From NCBI GenBank assembly GCA_024235135.1, contig JACKMZ010000018.1, positions 1-28,308 of the forward strand: a stretch of 28,308 bases of DNA, given 5' to 3'. Positions 7,252-15,044 of this stretch are shown here, piece after piece (the stretch's first letter is position 1; every line of letters begins with the position of its first letter). The notes under the pieces are model-generated. The model was not told where the DNA came from, searched no databases, and worked only from the letters and a program-made list of their open reading frames with translations. The translations under genes and the position numbers were made by a program. This stretch comes from Gammaproteobacteria bacterium (GTDB lineage Bacteria > Pseudomonadota > Gammaproteobacteria > Competibacterales > Competibacteraceae).

Positions 7252-7548
7252 TCAATAAGGGCGTCTATCGTGCGCCGGGGAGGCCCGCACATGGCCGCCG
7301 CCCAGCGCCTGAATCAGAAAAGCGCCCAGCAGGCGGTAAGCCGCGCGGGCATCGAGACCGAAATAACGGATGGCCGTTAGCCCGGCGATCAACGCCACGG
7401 CCAGTCCCAACAGGGCTAACTGGCCGATGTCGAGCAGCCACAGCACCAGCGGCAACGCCGCGTAGCTTTCGACAAACCACAACATCGTGGGCAACGCGGT
7501 GTTGCGCCACGGGGCTTGAGCAACCCGATATTCTTCGCCGGCGGCCAG
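7252..7548 (-). CDS. icmT: IcmT-like type IVB secretion membrane protein
   Basis: The frame directly follows the dotB stop and has no ATG. The best start is CTG at 7548, six bases after GAGGAA, giving 98 residues; a TTG at 7494 would lose the conserved front part. The pattern YRVAQAPWRNTALPTMLWF, then two hydrophobic stretches (about 30-45 and 47-62), then RYFGLDARAAYRLLGAFL agrees with my memory of IcmT/TraK: a WRxTA-type start, two membrane helices and a basic tail. IcmT is a small inner-membrane part of Dot/Icm systems. The position between dotB and the thiol protein supports this. The unusual start leaves some doubt about the exact N-terminus. Confidence 0.65.
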   Translation of the reverse strand: MAAGEEYRVAQAPWRNTALPTMLWFVESYAALPLVLWLLDIGQLALLGLAVALIAGLTAIRYFGLDARAAYRLLGAFLIQALGGGHVRASPAHDRRPY

Positions 7549-7557
7549 GGCGGTTCC

Positions 7558-8787
7558 TCACTCGGGTAGGTGGGTGATGGCGGTCCCGCTCAGCGGATCG
7601 ATCTGTTGGGTGCCGACTTCGCGGAATGCCTGGTACTCCCGATCATCGATGCGGCCGGCCTGATGCAGTTGCTCCAGATCGAGCGTCAGCGGTCGGCCAA
7701 ACTGTCGGACACAGCGGCGGGTGGTTCCGATCACCCGCGCGACGGGTTGGCCGAGAATGGCGTCCTTGATGGCTTGTGTGAAGACCAGATACTCACGCAC
7801 GGCGGCACGGCGGCCGTCGGTGGTGCGCACCAGGCGTTGGGTCACGATGCAGCGCAGGGCTTCCAGCAGATCGGATAGCCGGCCGTCGCGTTCTTCTGCC
7901 GGGAAGGCGGCGACCAGCCGACGAAGGGTTTCCGGAACACTGTTGGTATGACTGGTGGTGTAGACCAGATGGCCGGTCATGGCCGCTTCGGTCATGGCGG
8001 CAATGGTTTCGGCGTCGCGGGCCTCGCCGACCAGGATGACCATCGGCTTTCTACGCAGACTGTTGCGCACGCCGGCGGCAAAACTCGGCAGATGCACGCC
8101 AATCTCATGCTGCGCAATCAGCGCGTGGGAGCGGGGCACGAAATCGTAGACGAACTCAATCGGCGCTTCGTAGGTGATGATCTTGCGGTGCGAGTCCGGC
8201 TGTTCCAGCAGTTCCCGGATCACCGCGCCCAGTAACGTGGTTTTGCCGCTCCCGGTGGGGCCGGTCATCAGCACCAGGCCCTGTTCAAAAACCAGGTGGG
8301 CACGCAGTTCGGCGGGCAGATGCAAGTCATCCAGCAACGGCGGCGTGGTCGGAATCGGCCGGATGGTGATTTCCAGACCGCGTTCGCGCGGCGCGCGGGC
8401 CGGGGTCATGTTCACCCGGTAGCGGGTCAGATCGTGCCGGCCCCGGCGGATTTCGTGGGAACAGTCGATGTCGTGCCCACTGGCCAGTTGGCTGGGGGCA
8501 TTGTCGCCATAGAGGGCCTGCGCGCAGCGGTAGGTCTCGGCCGCCGACAACCGCCGGCGGGTCACGGGAGCCAAGCGGCCGAAGCGTTCCACGAAAATGA
8601 AGTTGCCCGCCTGGATCGTAATATCCGAGACCTCGTGATCGGTCGCCCACACCAGCAAGGCGTTCAAATGGGCGGCCTGGAAGGCCGGCGGGTCCGCCAA
8701 TCCGGTATCCAGCCAGCCGACCAGTTCGGGATCGGCTGGGGTTTTGCCCAAGGATAGAGCGGTCATTGCTACCGTTGCCCGGACCAT
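7558..8787 (-). CDS. dotB: DotB-like type IVB secretion ATPase
   Basis: This 409-residue secretion ATPase of the VirB11/PilT superfamily is most like DotB or IncI TraJ. Walker A is GPTGSGKT at 176-183, the Asp box is TYEAPIE at 205-211, Walker B is VILVGEARD at 250-258, and the His box is TGHLVYTTSHT at 271-281. An N-terminal domain with SDITIQAG precedes the motor. DotB hexamers dock on the inner-membrane side and power substrate transfer. The start at 8787 overlaps dotC by 19 bp. A second in-frame ATG at 8766, two bases after the dotC stop, is an equally possible start. It is followed directly by icmT. Confidence 0.92.
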   Translation of the reverse strand: MVRATVAMTALSLGKTPADPELVGWLDTGLADPPAFQAAHLNALLVWATDHEVSDITIQAGNFIFVERFGRLAPVTRRRLSAAETYRCAQALYGDNAPSQLASGHDIDCSHEIRRGRHDLTRYRVNMTPARAPRERGLEITIRPIPTTPPLLDDLHLPAELRAHLVFEQGLVLMTGPTGSGKTTLLGAVIRELLEQPDSHRKIITYEAPIEFVYDFVPRSHALIAQHEIGVHLPSFAAGVRNSLRRKPMVILVGEARDAETIAAMTEAAMTGHLVYTTSHTNSVPETLRRLVAAFPAEERDGRLSDLLEALRCIVTQRLVRTTDGRRAAVREYLVFTQAIKDAILGQPVARVIGTTRRCVRQFGRPLTLDLEQLHQAGRIDDREYQAFREVGTQQIDPLSGTAITHLPE

Positions 8788-9767
8788 TCGAGAGGGGTTG
8801 TTACGGCCGGTTTTGGCGACGGCTGAGGCGCGGGGACGCCCAGTATCCGCACATTGGCCACCGGGTCTTTCTTGCGTGGTTGATACGGTTTGGTGGGATA
8901 GGGCTTCCAGCGTTGATTATCCGCGATGAAGCGGGTGTTTTCGGCAATTTCCAGCACCCGATCGTTCACCAGCAGGGTATTCCCGAGATCGGTCACCCCC
9001 AGCAAGTCTTCGGTGACGCGCGGGGGCGTCACCATGCCCTTAGCCAACAGTTCACGGTAGCGGGCCATGCCGATCAGATCCCGTTCCAGCCGATGCAACT
9101 GGACCTCGAACGTGCGGTTGGCCTGGCGCACGCCGTTTTTCCAGCCGCGATCCACGTAGCGTTCCCAGAGTGCTACCTCGGCGGCCTTGGCCCGATCCGG
9201 CAGCAAGGTTTCGTCCGGCGGTTCGGGACGAGCGGCCCGCACATATAAATAGGTTCGCCAATCCGGCGGCGTCAGCGCGAGTTTGGCCGGCGATACGAGG
9301 TTGAACACCGCATCGGCGAACCGCAGTTGGGTGTTGCTGTTCTTGCGCACGGTATCCTGACCCACTTGGATCACCGGCGGCACGACCCCGTGAGCCAGCA
9401 GCAATGGAGCGAACGGGAATACCGCGTCCAGACGATCGGCTTCGCGGTCCAACATCCGGTTGATCTCTCGCATCCGTGCATACAGCCCCGCGCGAGCGCC
9501 GTAGGCTTGCGCGCTTTCCTTGAGGGCTTCGGCGCGCAGCGCGTTGAGGGCGTTCTCGCCGCGTGACAGGGACCGCCCTTGCTTGATGTCCTCCAGGGAG
9601 ATGGCCCCCTGGTCGTAACGGCTGAGGTCGGCGGTATCCGCCGACGCGGTATCGAATACCGTGTCGTCCGTCTCCTGCGCCGCCGGGGTTGCGCTCGCCA
9701 GCAGCGCCAGAGCCAGCACGCCGCCACGCCAACGGCGATAGGGCCGTCGCTGAACAGTTCGCCTCAT
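8769..9767 (-). CDS. dotC: DotC-like type IVB secretion outer-membrane core protein (no lipobox Cys)
   Basis: This is a 332-residue protein. The core block AQAYGARAGLYARMREINRMLD, APLLLAHGVVPPVIQ, NSNTQLRFADAVFNLVSPAKL and DWRTYLYV is characteristic of DotC/TraI. A basic N-terminus plus the hydrophobic VLALALLASATPAAQ forms a signal peptide. DotC is normally a lipoprotein, but this protein has no cysteine at all, so it should be cleaved by signal peptidase I and not lipidated. With DotD it would help assemble the outer-membrane part of the channel. The ribosome binding site AAGGAGA overlaps the dotD stop, and the end overlaps dotB. Confidence 0.9.
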   Translation of the reverse strand: MRRTVQRRPYRRWRGGVLALALLASATPAAQETDDTVFDTASADTADLSRYDQGAISLEDIKQGRSLSRGENALNALRAEALKESAQAYGARAGLYARMREINRMLDREADRLDAVFPFAPLLLAHGVVPPVIQVGQDTVRKNSNTQLRFADAVFNLVSPAKLALTPPDWRTYLYVRAARPEPPDETLLPDRAKAAEVALWERYVDRGWKNGVRQANRTFEVQLHRLERDLIGMARYRELLAKGMVTPPRVTEDLLGVTDLGNTLLVNDRVLEIAENTRFIADNQRWKPYPTKPYQPRKKDPVANVRILGVPAPQPSPKPAVTTPLEWSGQR

Positions 9768-9779
9768 GGCGGATTCTCC

Positions 9780-10307
9780 TTAACTTGCACGGGGTTTCTT
9801 CTTGGGGCTAGGCCGCCGGGCGTCATACCGCAATTCCACGGTCCGCGACTCGGGGAACACCACCACATCACAGCGCCAGGCGGCTTGGTAGCCGACATCG
9901 GCCAGCAACTCCCCCACCGACCGGTCGTCGGCCTGAATGTTCACGGGCGTCACGGTACTGGAGCGGCCGAAGGTCTGGACGGTGTACCCCACGGTCTGGG
10001 CCAGTTGGTACACCAAGGGCTTGACGTCGCCCTGATAATCCACGGCCACCCGCAATTGCAGATCCGAAGGGATCTCCACGGGCGTGATCGCTTGCGCGTA
10101 AATCCGCTGAGAGGACTGCTCAATAATGGCGAGCTTCGCCAAGGCATCGGCAATCCGCTCGGCCGATTCGGCCAGCATCCGCTGTTCGGCGCTGACCTGT
10201 TCGGGCGTCGCCACTGGCGGGGTCGCGCAGCCGCCCAGGACAGCGCCGGCCAGCAGTGCGAGGCATAAACCGCTGGTTCTGATGGGTGGCAGTAAAGGGC
10301 GGGGCAT
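9780..10307 (-). CDS. dotD: DotD-like type IVB secretion lipoprotein
   Basis: This 175-residue lipoprotein has a lipobox VLGGC with Cys 27 after a hydrophobic leader. The mature part has a helical stretch (SAEQRMLAESAERIADALAKLA) followed by a secretin N-domain-like region (QLRVAVDYQGDVKPLVYQLAQTVGY and VNIQADDRSVGELLADVGYQ), as in DotD and IncI TraH. It would sit in the outer membrane with DotC to support the channel ring. A GGAGAACTCGCC sequence precedes the ATG. It lies between icmB (77 bp upstream) and dotC (12 bp downstream), the usual dotD-dotC-dotB order. Confidence 0.92.
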   Translation of the reverse strand: MPRPLLPPIRTSGLCLALLAGAVLGGCATPPVATPEQVSAEQRMLAESAERIADALAKLAIIEQSSQRIYAQAITPVEIPSDLQLRVAVDYQGDVKPLVYQLAQTVGYTVQTFGRSSTVTPVNIQADDRSVGELLADVGYQAAWRCDVVVFPESRTVELRYDARRPSPKKKPRAS

Positions 10308-10384
10308 GGCGAGTTCTCCAGATTACCGTGTTCAAAGAATAATATTGTTAGGGCGAGAGAGACGTAGGCCGGTCCCGACGCCGC

Positions 10385-13300
10385 TCACGCGACTCGCTCA
10401 ACCGCCGCCGTGGACAGGCGTTGGTTGCCGATCAGTTCGGCAATTTCCGTTTCGATGGTGGCCAACAGGGTTTCACGGTCCACCGTGGCATCGGCGCTGT
10501 CCAGACGCCGTTGCAGTTCCGCCTTGATGCTACCGCTGGGGTAGGCATGCGCCAGGGCGGCCCGCGCCCGGCGTGGACTGAAGCGGCTATACAGGCGCTC
10601 GCGGAGCAGTCGATCCTCGGCCGTGGTCGAGAGCGCCCACAGTTCCATGGGGCCGGTGGTGAGATAGAGCAACTGCGAGATTAGCCCCCGTTTGGTCCGC
10701 AGGGCGCAGAGAAACGGCGCACCCGCGGGGGTCGGTCCCGTGCCGTAAATCCGCAACAGGGCCAACGCGGAAGGGGACAACGAGAACTTGGCGCGCACCG
10801 CTTCGGCGGTCTCGTCGCTGCCGTATTCCATGATGTAAATCGTCGTGGCCAATTCCGCCATTTCATCGCTGAAATCCTCCAGAATCTGGCTGGCCAGGGC
10901 CACTTGCACATTAGCCTTGCGCCCCTCGCGCATGTCTCGGACGAACTGGGCATTGATCGCCGCGCTTTGGCCACAGCGGTGCTTCTCGTCGGCGCAGAAC
11001 TTTTTCGGGTACGCCAACAGGCGATCCACCCGTATCTGGTGATGGGTTCGGTAGCGCGGGGGGGCGTGGCTGGCCAGGGTCGGGTCGAGAAACAGATCGC
11101 GCCCGAGCACATGGCGGGCCAGCATGTAAGCAATGGCGGTTTGCCGTTGTCCCACCGGCGTCATGTCCCCGCACAGGGCCGCCACGTCGAGGCTGGCCAC
11201 GCGGGCGTTGCCCAGATCGAAGCGGGTGGGATAGGCCAGCATCGGCCATTCGCGGGTGGTCGCGGAAATGATGCGGTTGAACAACTGGATGGGCGATTCG
11301 GCGGTATCTTCCAAACGCATCCCTTCACCGTAGAGATGCTGCACGGGGGGAAACTGGGCGATGGCGATCAGATCGCTGAGCAGCGGCGCCGCGTAACGCT
11401 GCGCCCGAATGGCGGCGGGCGGGTCGCCGGCGGCAAACAGCGCATCGACGACTTCCCACCACGTCGGGCGATCTTCCAGCACAATACCCCACCGTTCCAC
11501 GGCGGCATCCACGTCCGGGTCTTGGGCGATGGCGTACAGTTTCGGGGCCTGCTCGTCACTGAAATGGATAAAGGCCAGATCGATGACCAACCCCGCCAGG
11601 TCCGCCAAGCCCTCCGGCGGATTGACGGAACCGGGCGGGGTCGCCAACACACTCAGGAATGACACCAGAAAGGCCCGTTCCGACGGAATGGGACCGCGCA
11701 TGCCCAGTTGCGTATCCAACGGGTTGATGGCCCAGTCCTCATGATTCTGGGGCGCGTGGAATTGCGCTTCATAGGCCCGCGCCGGGGGGAGCGCCTCGCG
11801 CACCAGGGAAATCAGCCCTTGCGAGGACGGCCCAATATCGATAATGCGCACGAACGGCAGTTGGCGAAAGCCGGGACTGAGTATCAAGCCGAGGTTATTG
11901 GCGTTCATGGCCACGGATTTCCCCGAACCCGGCCGGGCAAAATACAACTCGTTCCAGGTGCCTTGTTCGGCGCTCCCCGGCTGATAGGGAAATAGCCGTC
12001 CGTCGCGGGTACGGTACAACACCGCCCCGGTGGACCACAACGAGGCCGGTCGGAACAGCGGCACGGTGTGCAGCACATCGGCCAGGGGCGCGGCGTACCG
12101 GGTGGCGATGTTGAGTTGCGAGAAACCCGGCAACGTGGAAATCCACGCTTTTATGGGATGGCCAGTGTTCTCCCGCACGGTGCATCCACCCCAGGCCTGA
12201 ATATGGGCGGCCAGATGGGCGCTGCGGGCGCGCAGTTCTTCCGGATGGCTGCGCCCGGTAGGCGGCGATGCCGTCAGGTTGACCCAGGTCGTTAAGGCCA
12301 TCTGCACCCGGACCGCAACGTTCCCTTCATGGATATGCCGGCGCAGCGCCTGGACCGCACTGTGAATCAGTTTGTTCTGGTGACCCGCAAAATTGAGCAA
12401 GCCGCTCCATTGATGCCGCGCCCGCAACCAGGACTCGGCGCCGCCGCTCAGACGGATCAGCAGCCGCCAGGGAATCCGCTCGTGGCGGACCCGATCCAAC
12501 AGCCGTTCGAAACGCTGGACTTCCGTCAGTTGGGGTAGGTCTACAAAAAACGGTTGGTAAAGGCGGTCGCCGACCCGCACGGTGCGATAGTCGAGCATCT
12601 CCATCCCACGCGGCGCCAACTGCCGGCCGAGGGCGGGCAACCAACAGGCGGCCGCGCTGATGTCGCCGTCGGCCGATTCACGCGGCGCGGGCATCGGGCC
12701 GCCGGGTAACAGCGGTTGCCAGTCCGGGGGCGTCCATTCCGGATCAGCTTCCATGCGCAGGGCGCGGCTAGCGGCGACCGTGGGCAATACCGCCAGTTCA
12801 AACCCGAAGGCGGATAATTCCGAGACCAGGGTATGCACCAGCGAACGGTGGGGATCGACCAGATAATGATTACAAGCGAACGGGTCCTGGTTGTCCCGCG
12901 TGAGTGCAGGCGCCCCCAGACGCACGATGTCGCGCCGCCGTTCCCGGTGGGCCTGGCGGCGGGTGGAACGCGGTAATCCCGTCGGGCGGGTCCACACCAC
13001 GAGGTAGATCGCTTCGTTGCAGGTGAACTTTGGTAAATGCTGGATGCGTTCCTCGAACAGATCGTCCAGATCGAGTCCGATGCGCTTCGCCGTGCGTCGG
13101 CTGGGGGCCAGTAGCCGACCAATGTCCCCGGCGGTCGCGGCCGGATCGCTGCTGAACACGATGTCCACGCCGTGGAAATCCCCCGCGCCGAGAATCGACC
13201 CCCACAGGGTGACCAACTGTTGGGTGAGGTGGCCGAGTTCCTGGTCGCCGACCACGCGGCGGTGGCCTCGTACCGGGAGCAAGCTCATCAGTCCGCCTTC

Positions 13301-13414
13301 CTTGGTCACAAAGCATTCCTCGTCTTCTACCGTGGCCAGACTGCTGTATGCCTCCACATCCAGCCCGAAAAGCTGCGCCCACAGTCCGCTGATTTCACGG
13401 CGTAGATTGGCCAC
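10385..13414 (-). CDS. icmB: IcmB/DotO-like type IVB secretion ATPase
   Basis: This 1009-residue protein has a GTG start at 13414 preceded by GTGAGGA. It matches the size and plan of DotO/IcmB and IncI TraU, the VirB4-like ATPase of type IVB systems. Walker A is ARPGSGKS at 493-500. Later blocks include FVRIIDIGPSSQ, PIQLFNRIISATTREWPMLAYPTRFDLGNARVASLDVAAL (placed here as markers only, about 725-765) and ILEDFSDEM, YIMEYGSDE near 870-890, which belong to the RecA-like motor. It would form a cytoplasmic hexamer that energises the channel. The gene order icmC-icmD-icmJ-icmB is the same as in Legionella. It starts just after the icmJ stop. Confidence 0.93.
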   Translation of the reverse strand: MANLRREISGLWAQLFGLDVEAYSSLATVEDEECFVTKEGGLMSLLPVRGHRRVVGDQELGHLTQQLVTLWGSILGAGDFHGVDIVFSSDPAATAGDIGRLLAPSRRTAKRIGLDLDDLFEERIQHLPKFTCNEAIYLVVWTRPTGLPRSTRRQAHRERRRDIVRLGAPALTRDNQDPFACNHYLVDPHRSLVHTLVSELSAFGFELAVLPTVAASRALRMEADPEWTPPDWQPLLPGGPMPAPRESADGDISAAACWLPALGRQLAPRGMEMLDYRTVRVGDRLYQPFFVDLPQLTEVQRFERLLDRVRHERIPWRLLIRLSGGAESWLRARHQWSGLLNFAGHQNKLIHSAVQALRRHIHEGNVAVRVQMALTTWVNLTASPPTGRSHPEELRARSAHLAAHIQAWGGCTVRENTGHPIKAWISTLPGFSQLNIATRYAAPLADVLHTVPLFRPASLWSTGAVLYRTRDGRLFPYQPGSAEQGTWNELYFARPGSGKSVAMNANNLGLILSPGFRQLPFVRIIDIGPSSQGLISLVREALPPARAYEAQFHAPQNHEDWAINPLDTQLGMRGPIPSERAFLVSFLSVLATPPGSVNPPEGLADLAGLVIDLAFIHFSDEQAPKLYAIAQDPDVDAAVERWGIVLEDRPTWWEVVDALFAAGDPPAAIRAQRYAAPLLSDLIAIAQFPPVQHLYGEGMRLEDTAESPIQLFNRIISATTREWPMLAYPTRFDLGNARVASLDVAALCGDMTPVGQRQTAIAYMLARHVLGRDLFLDPTLASHAPPRYRTHHQIRVDRLLAYPKKFCADEKHRCGQSAAINAQFVRDMREGRKANVQVALASQILEDFSDEMAELATTIYIMEYGSDETAEAVRAKFSLSPSALALLRIYGTGPTPAGAPFLCALRTKRGLISQLLYLTTGPMELWALSTTAEDRLLRERLYSRFSPRRARAALAHAYPSGSIKAELQRRLDSADATVDRETLLATIETEIAELIGNQRLSTAAVERVA

Positions 13415-13423
13415 GGGTCGTCC

Positions 13424-14002
13424 TCACGTTACGGTTTTTGGAAGGCGTTGCCGCAGCCAGTCGGCAATCGCCGGGTGTTCCACGTTCGGTAAATAGCGCA
13501 GGGCTTCCAGCATCGGGGTCAGGCTATCCCGCTGCGCCGACGGCAGGGCCAACCAGGTCTGCCGCAATTGGCTCGCCGAGGCGGTCAACGGAAGGGCTTG
13601 CCGGGTGGTCGTGGCGCGGGCCTGCAATGCGGTGAGCCACTGCTCTTGCCGCATCCGCTCGATGGCCGAACCGCTATTCTCGACCATCAGCGTGAGCGAT
13701 AGCCGCACGAACACCCGGTTGAGGAGGCCCTGTGACCAGTCGGGGATCAGGAGCAAGTGCACTTGATCCGATTCCCACGCCGCCGTCCAACCCAGTTGGC
13801 AAATCGCGCACAGGGTTTGTTCTTGGGCCATCAGCCACCGTGTGTCGTCGTCTTCCCGTGTTGGCCGCCCGCACTCGGCGCAGCGTGCGGGAGCCTCCAC
13901 CGCCGCAAAAGCCGGTGGACGCCCCGCCAGTAGCTGTCCGAGTAAGGGGTTCAAAAACACCGGCGGGTTAGTTGCCAATGGTCGTGGTGCCGCCGATGTC
14001 AT
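13424..14002 (-). CDS. icmJ: IcmJ/DotN-like type IVB coupling-complex protein
   Basis: The likely start is the ATG at 14002, giving 192 residues and a 35-bp overlap with icmD. TTG at 13978 or GTG at 13960 would reduce the overlap. A zinc-site pattern CAECGRPT and CAICQLG (two CxxC pairs, as in IcmJ/DotN) is followed by LLLIPDWSQGLLNRVFVRLSLTL, which parallels the LIYLPELTQ region of the Legionella protein. DotN helps build the type IV coupling complex with DotL in Legionella. The match is mainly by cysteine pattern, order of motifs and gene position between icmD and icmB. Confidence 0.75.
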   Translation of the reverse strand: MTSAAPRPLATNPPVFLNPLLGQLLAGRPPAFAAVEAPARCAECGRPTREDDDTRWLMAQEQTLCAICQLGWTAAWESDQVHLLLIPDWSQGLLNRVFVRLSLTLMVENSGSAIERMRQEQWLTALQARATTTRQALPLTASASQLRQTWLALPSAQRDSLTPMLEALRYLPNVEHPAIADWLRQRLPKTVT

Positions 14003-14330
14003 TCTTCGTAGCACTGCTGGTATAGAGGCTATCGCCCGCCGTCTTGAACGTGGTAGGCAGAAACAGGAGTCCCGCGCAGACCAGGCCCAAAACAATGGCG
14101 TGGGATAGCGGATTTTGCTGCGGGCTATCGCGATTGGCTTTCAGCTTCATGAAGGCCCCGCCCCCGGCCGCCATGCCGCCAACATAAAAAAGCGACGAGA
14201 CCGCCTTGCCCATGCCTTCGCCCTGGCTGGCGATATGCGCGCCAATCTCGCCCGCCGTCTTGGCCAGTGCCGGTTCCAGGATAGCCAACCCCGCTACGCC
14301 CAAGGCGCTCAGTACAACCCACTTTTTCAT
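13968..14330 (-). CDS. icmD: IcmD/DotP-like type IVB membrane protein
   Basis: This 120-residue protein has an N-terminal signal or membrane segment (WVVLSALGVAGLAILEPALA), a second hydrophobic stretch (SSLFYVGGMAAGGGAFMKL) and a third (AIVLGLVCAGLLFLPTTF). This layout and the SPQQNPLSHAI linker suit IcmD/DotP, a small inner-membrane or periplasmic part of Dot/Icm. AGGAGTTTTCGCC provides a strong ribosome binding site. It stands between icmC and icmJ, as in Legionella. Its exact role in the channel is not settled even in the model system. Confidence 0.8.
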   Translation of the reverse strand: MKKWVVLSALGVAGLAILEPALAKTAGEIGAHIASQGEGMGKAVSSLFYVGGMAAGGGAFMKLKANRDSPQQNPLSHAIVLGLVCAGLLFLPTTFKTAGDSLYTSSATKNDIGGTTTIGN

Positions 14331-14379
14331 GGCGAAAACTCCTAGATAATATATAGGTAAAACACAGACTATTTCCCTT

Positions 14380-14913
14380 TCAGGCGGGCGTCAGCAGGTA
14401 GCTCAGCAGCTTCTCCAAACCCAACGTCGCCGCAAGCACTTGCAGGCTGGCCACGACATTCATGCACAAAATCCCGCCGATGATGTGCATCACCGCTTTA
14501 CTGCCCAGGGCCGCGTCATAGCCCCGCGCGTGGGCGCGATTGAGCAACACGAATCCCCAGATAAAGGCCCACAATCCGACCAGTTGCACGAACTTCAATA
14601 CCGTATCGAGCACGATCTTGCCGTGGCTCGACACCGCGCTCCCGGCGGAATAGCTGAGGATCGTCGAAACACCGAATAGGGTTTCCTGCCCGGAGGAAAT
14701 CGCCGTGGGCAAATACAGGCCGGTCGCACCAAGCACGAGCCGTGCGAGGACCGCGCCCCAGGTCACGCTGGCGTCGCGCTCCCGGCGATACAGCAACAGG
14801 ATGGCCGATCCACCGGCCCACATACCGATGAGATAGGCCATTGCGGTGAGCCACAGCGTGAGGCCAGGGAAGTTCTCCCGGAAGGCTTCCAACATCGTAA
14901 CGGCGGTGGGCAT
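14380..14913 (-). CDS. icmC: IcmC/DotE-like type IVB membrane protein
   Basis: This 177-residue protein has about four hydrophobic helices (near 17-41, 55-73, 106-124 and 137-165). The segment KFVQLVGLWAFIWGFVLLNRA is typical of the IcmC/DotE and DotV group. Being first in the operon and followed by icmD supports IcmC. It lies about 45 bp downstream of the predicted transcription start of the promoter at 14965-14993. No strong Shine-Dalgarno precedes the ATG; a GAGG lies 15 bases upstream, which is too far to be ideal. An internal ATG at 14895 is another possible start. Confidence 0.8.
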   Translation of the reverse strand: MPTAVTMLEAFRENFPGLTLWLTAMAYLIGMWAGGSAILLLYRRERDASVTWGAVLARLVLGATGLYLPTAISSGQETLFGVSTILSYSAGSAVSSHGKIVLDTVLKFVQLVGLWAFIWGFVLLNRAHARGYDAALGSKAVMHIIGGILCMNVVASLQVLAATLGLEKLLSYLLTPA

Positions 14914-14964
14914 GGCGCAATTTCAGCCTCAAAAAAAGACAATCCCTATTTCATGTGTTCTAAT

Positions 14965-14993
14965 ACTATAATTAGTACAACAAGGGCTATCAA
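14965..14993 (-). promoter_or_regulatory. Sigma-70-type promoter of the icm/dot operon
   Basis: On the minus strand, TTGATA (14993-14988) and TATAGT (14970-14965) are separated by exactly 17 bp, a near-consensus -35/-10 pair. Transcription would start near 14958 and run into icmC at 14913. Short inverted arms TACTA and TAGTA (14964-14977) overlap the -10 region and might bind a regulator. No terminator-like hairpin was noticed between here and 7252, so the promoter could serve the whole block down to the TrbB-like gene. Confidence 0.65.
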
Positions 14994-15044
14994 AATACAA
15001 GGGAATCCTGTTCGTTGATGGGGTGTTTAACGGTTTAGTGGGTC

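Noticed and set aside
7265..7561. 98-codon minus-strand frame starting GTG right after dotB
   Set aside because: It is very Arg-rich and lies over the icmT-like frame, whose product has membrane helices and the WRNTA motif; it is a shadow frame.
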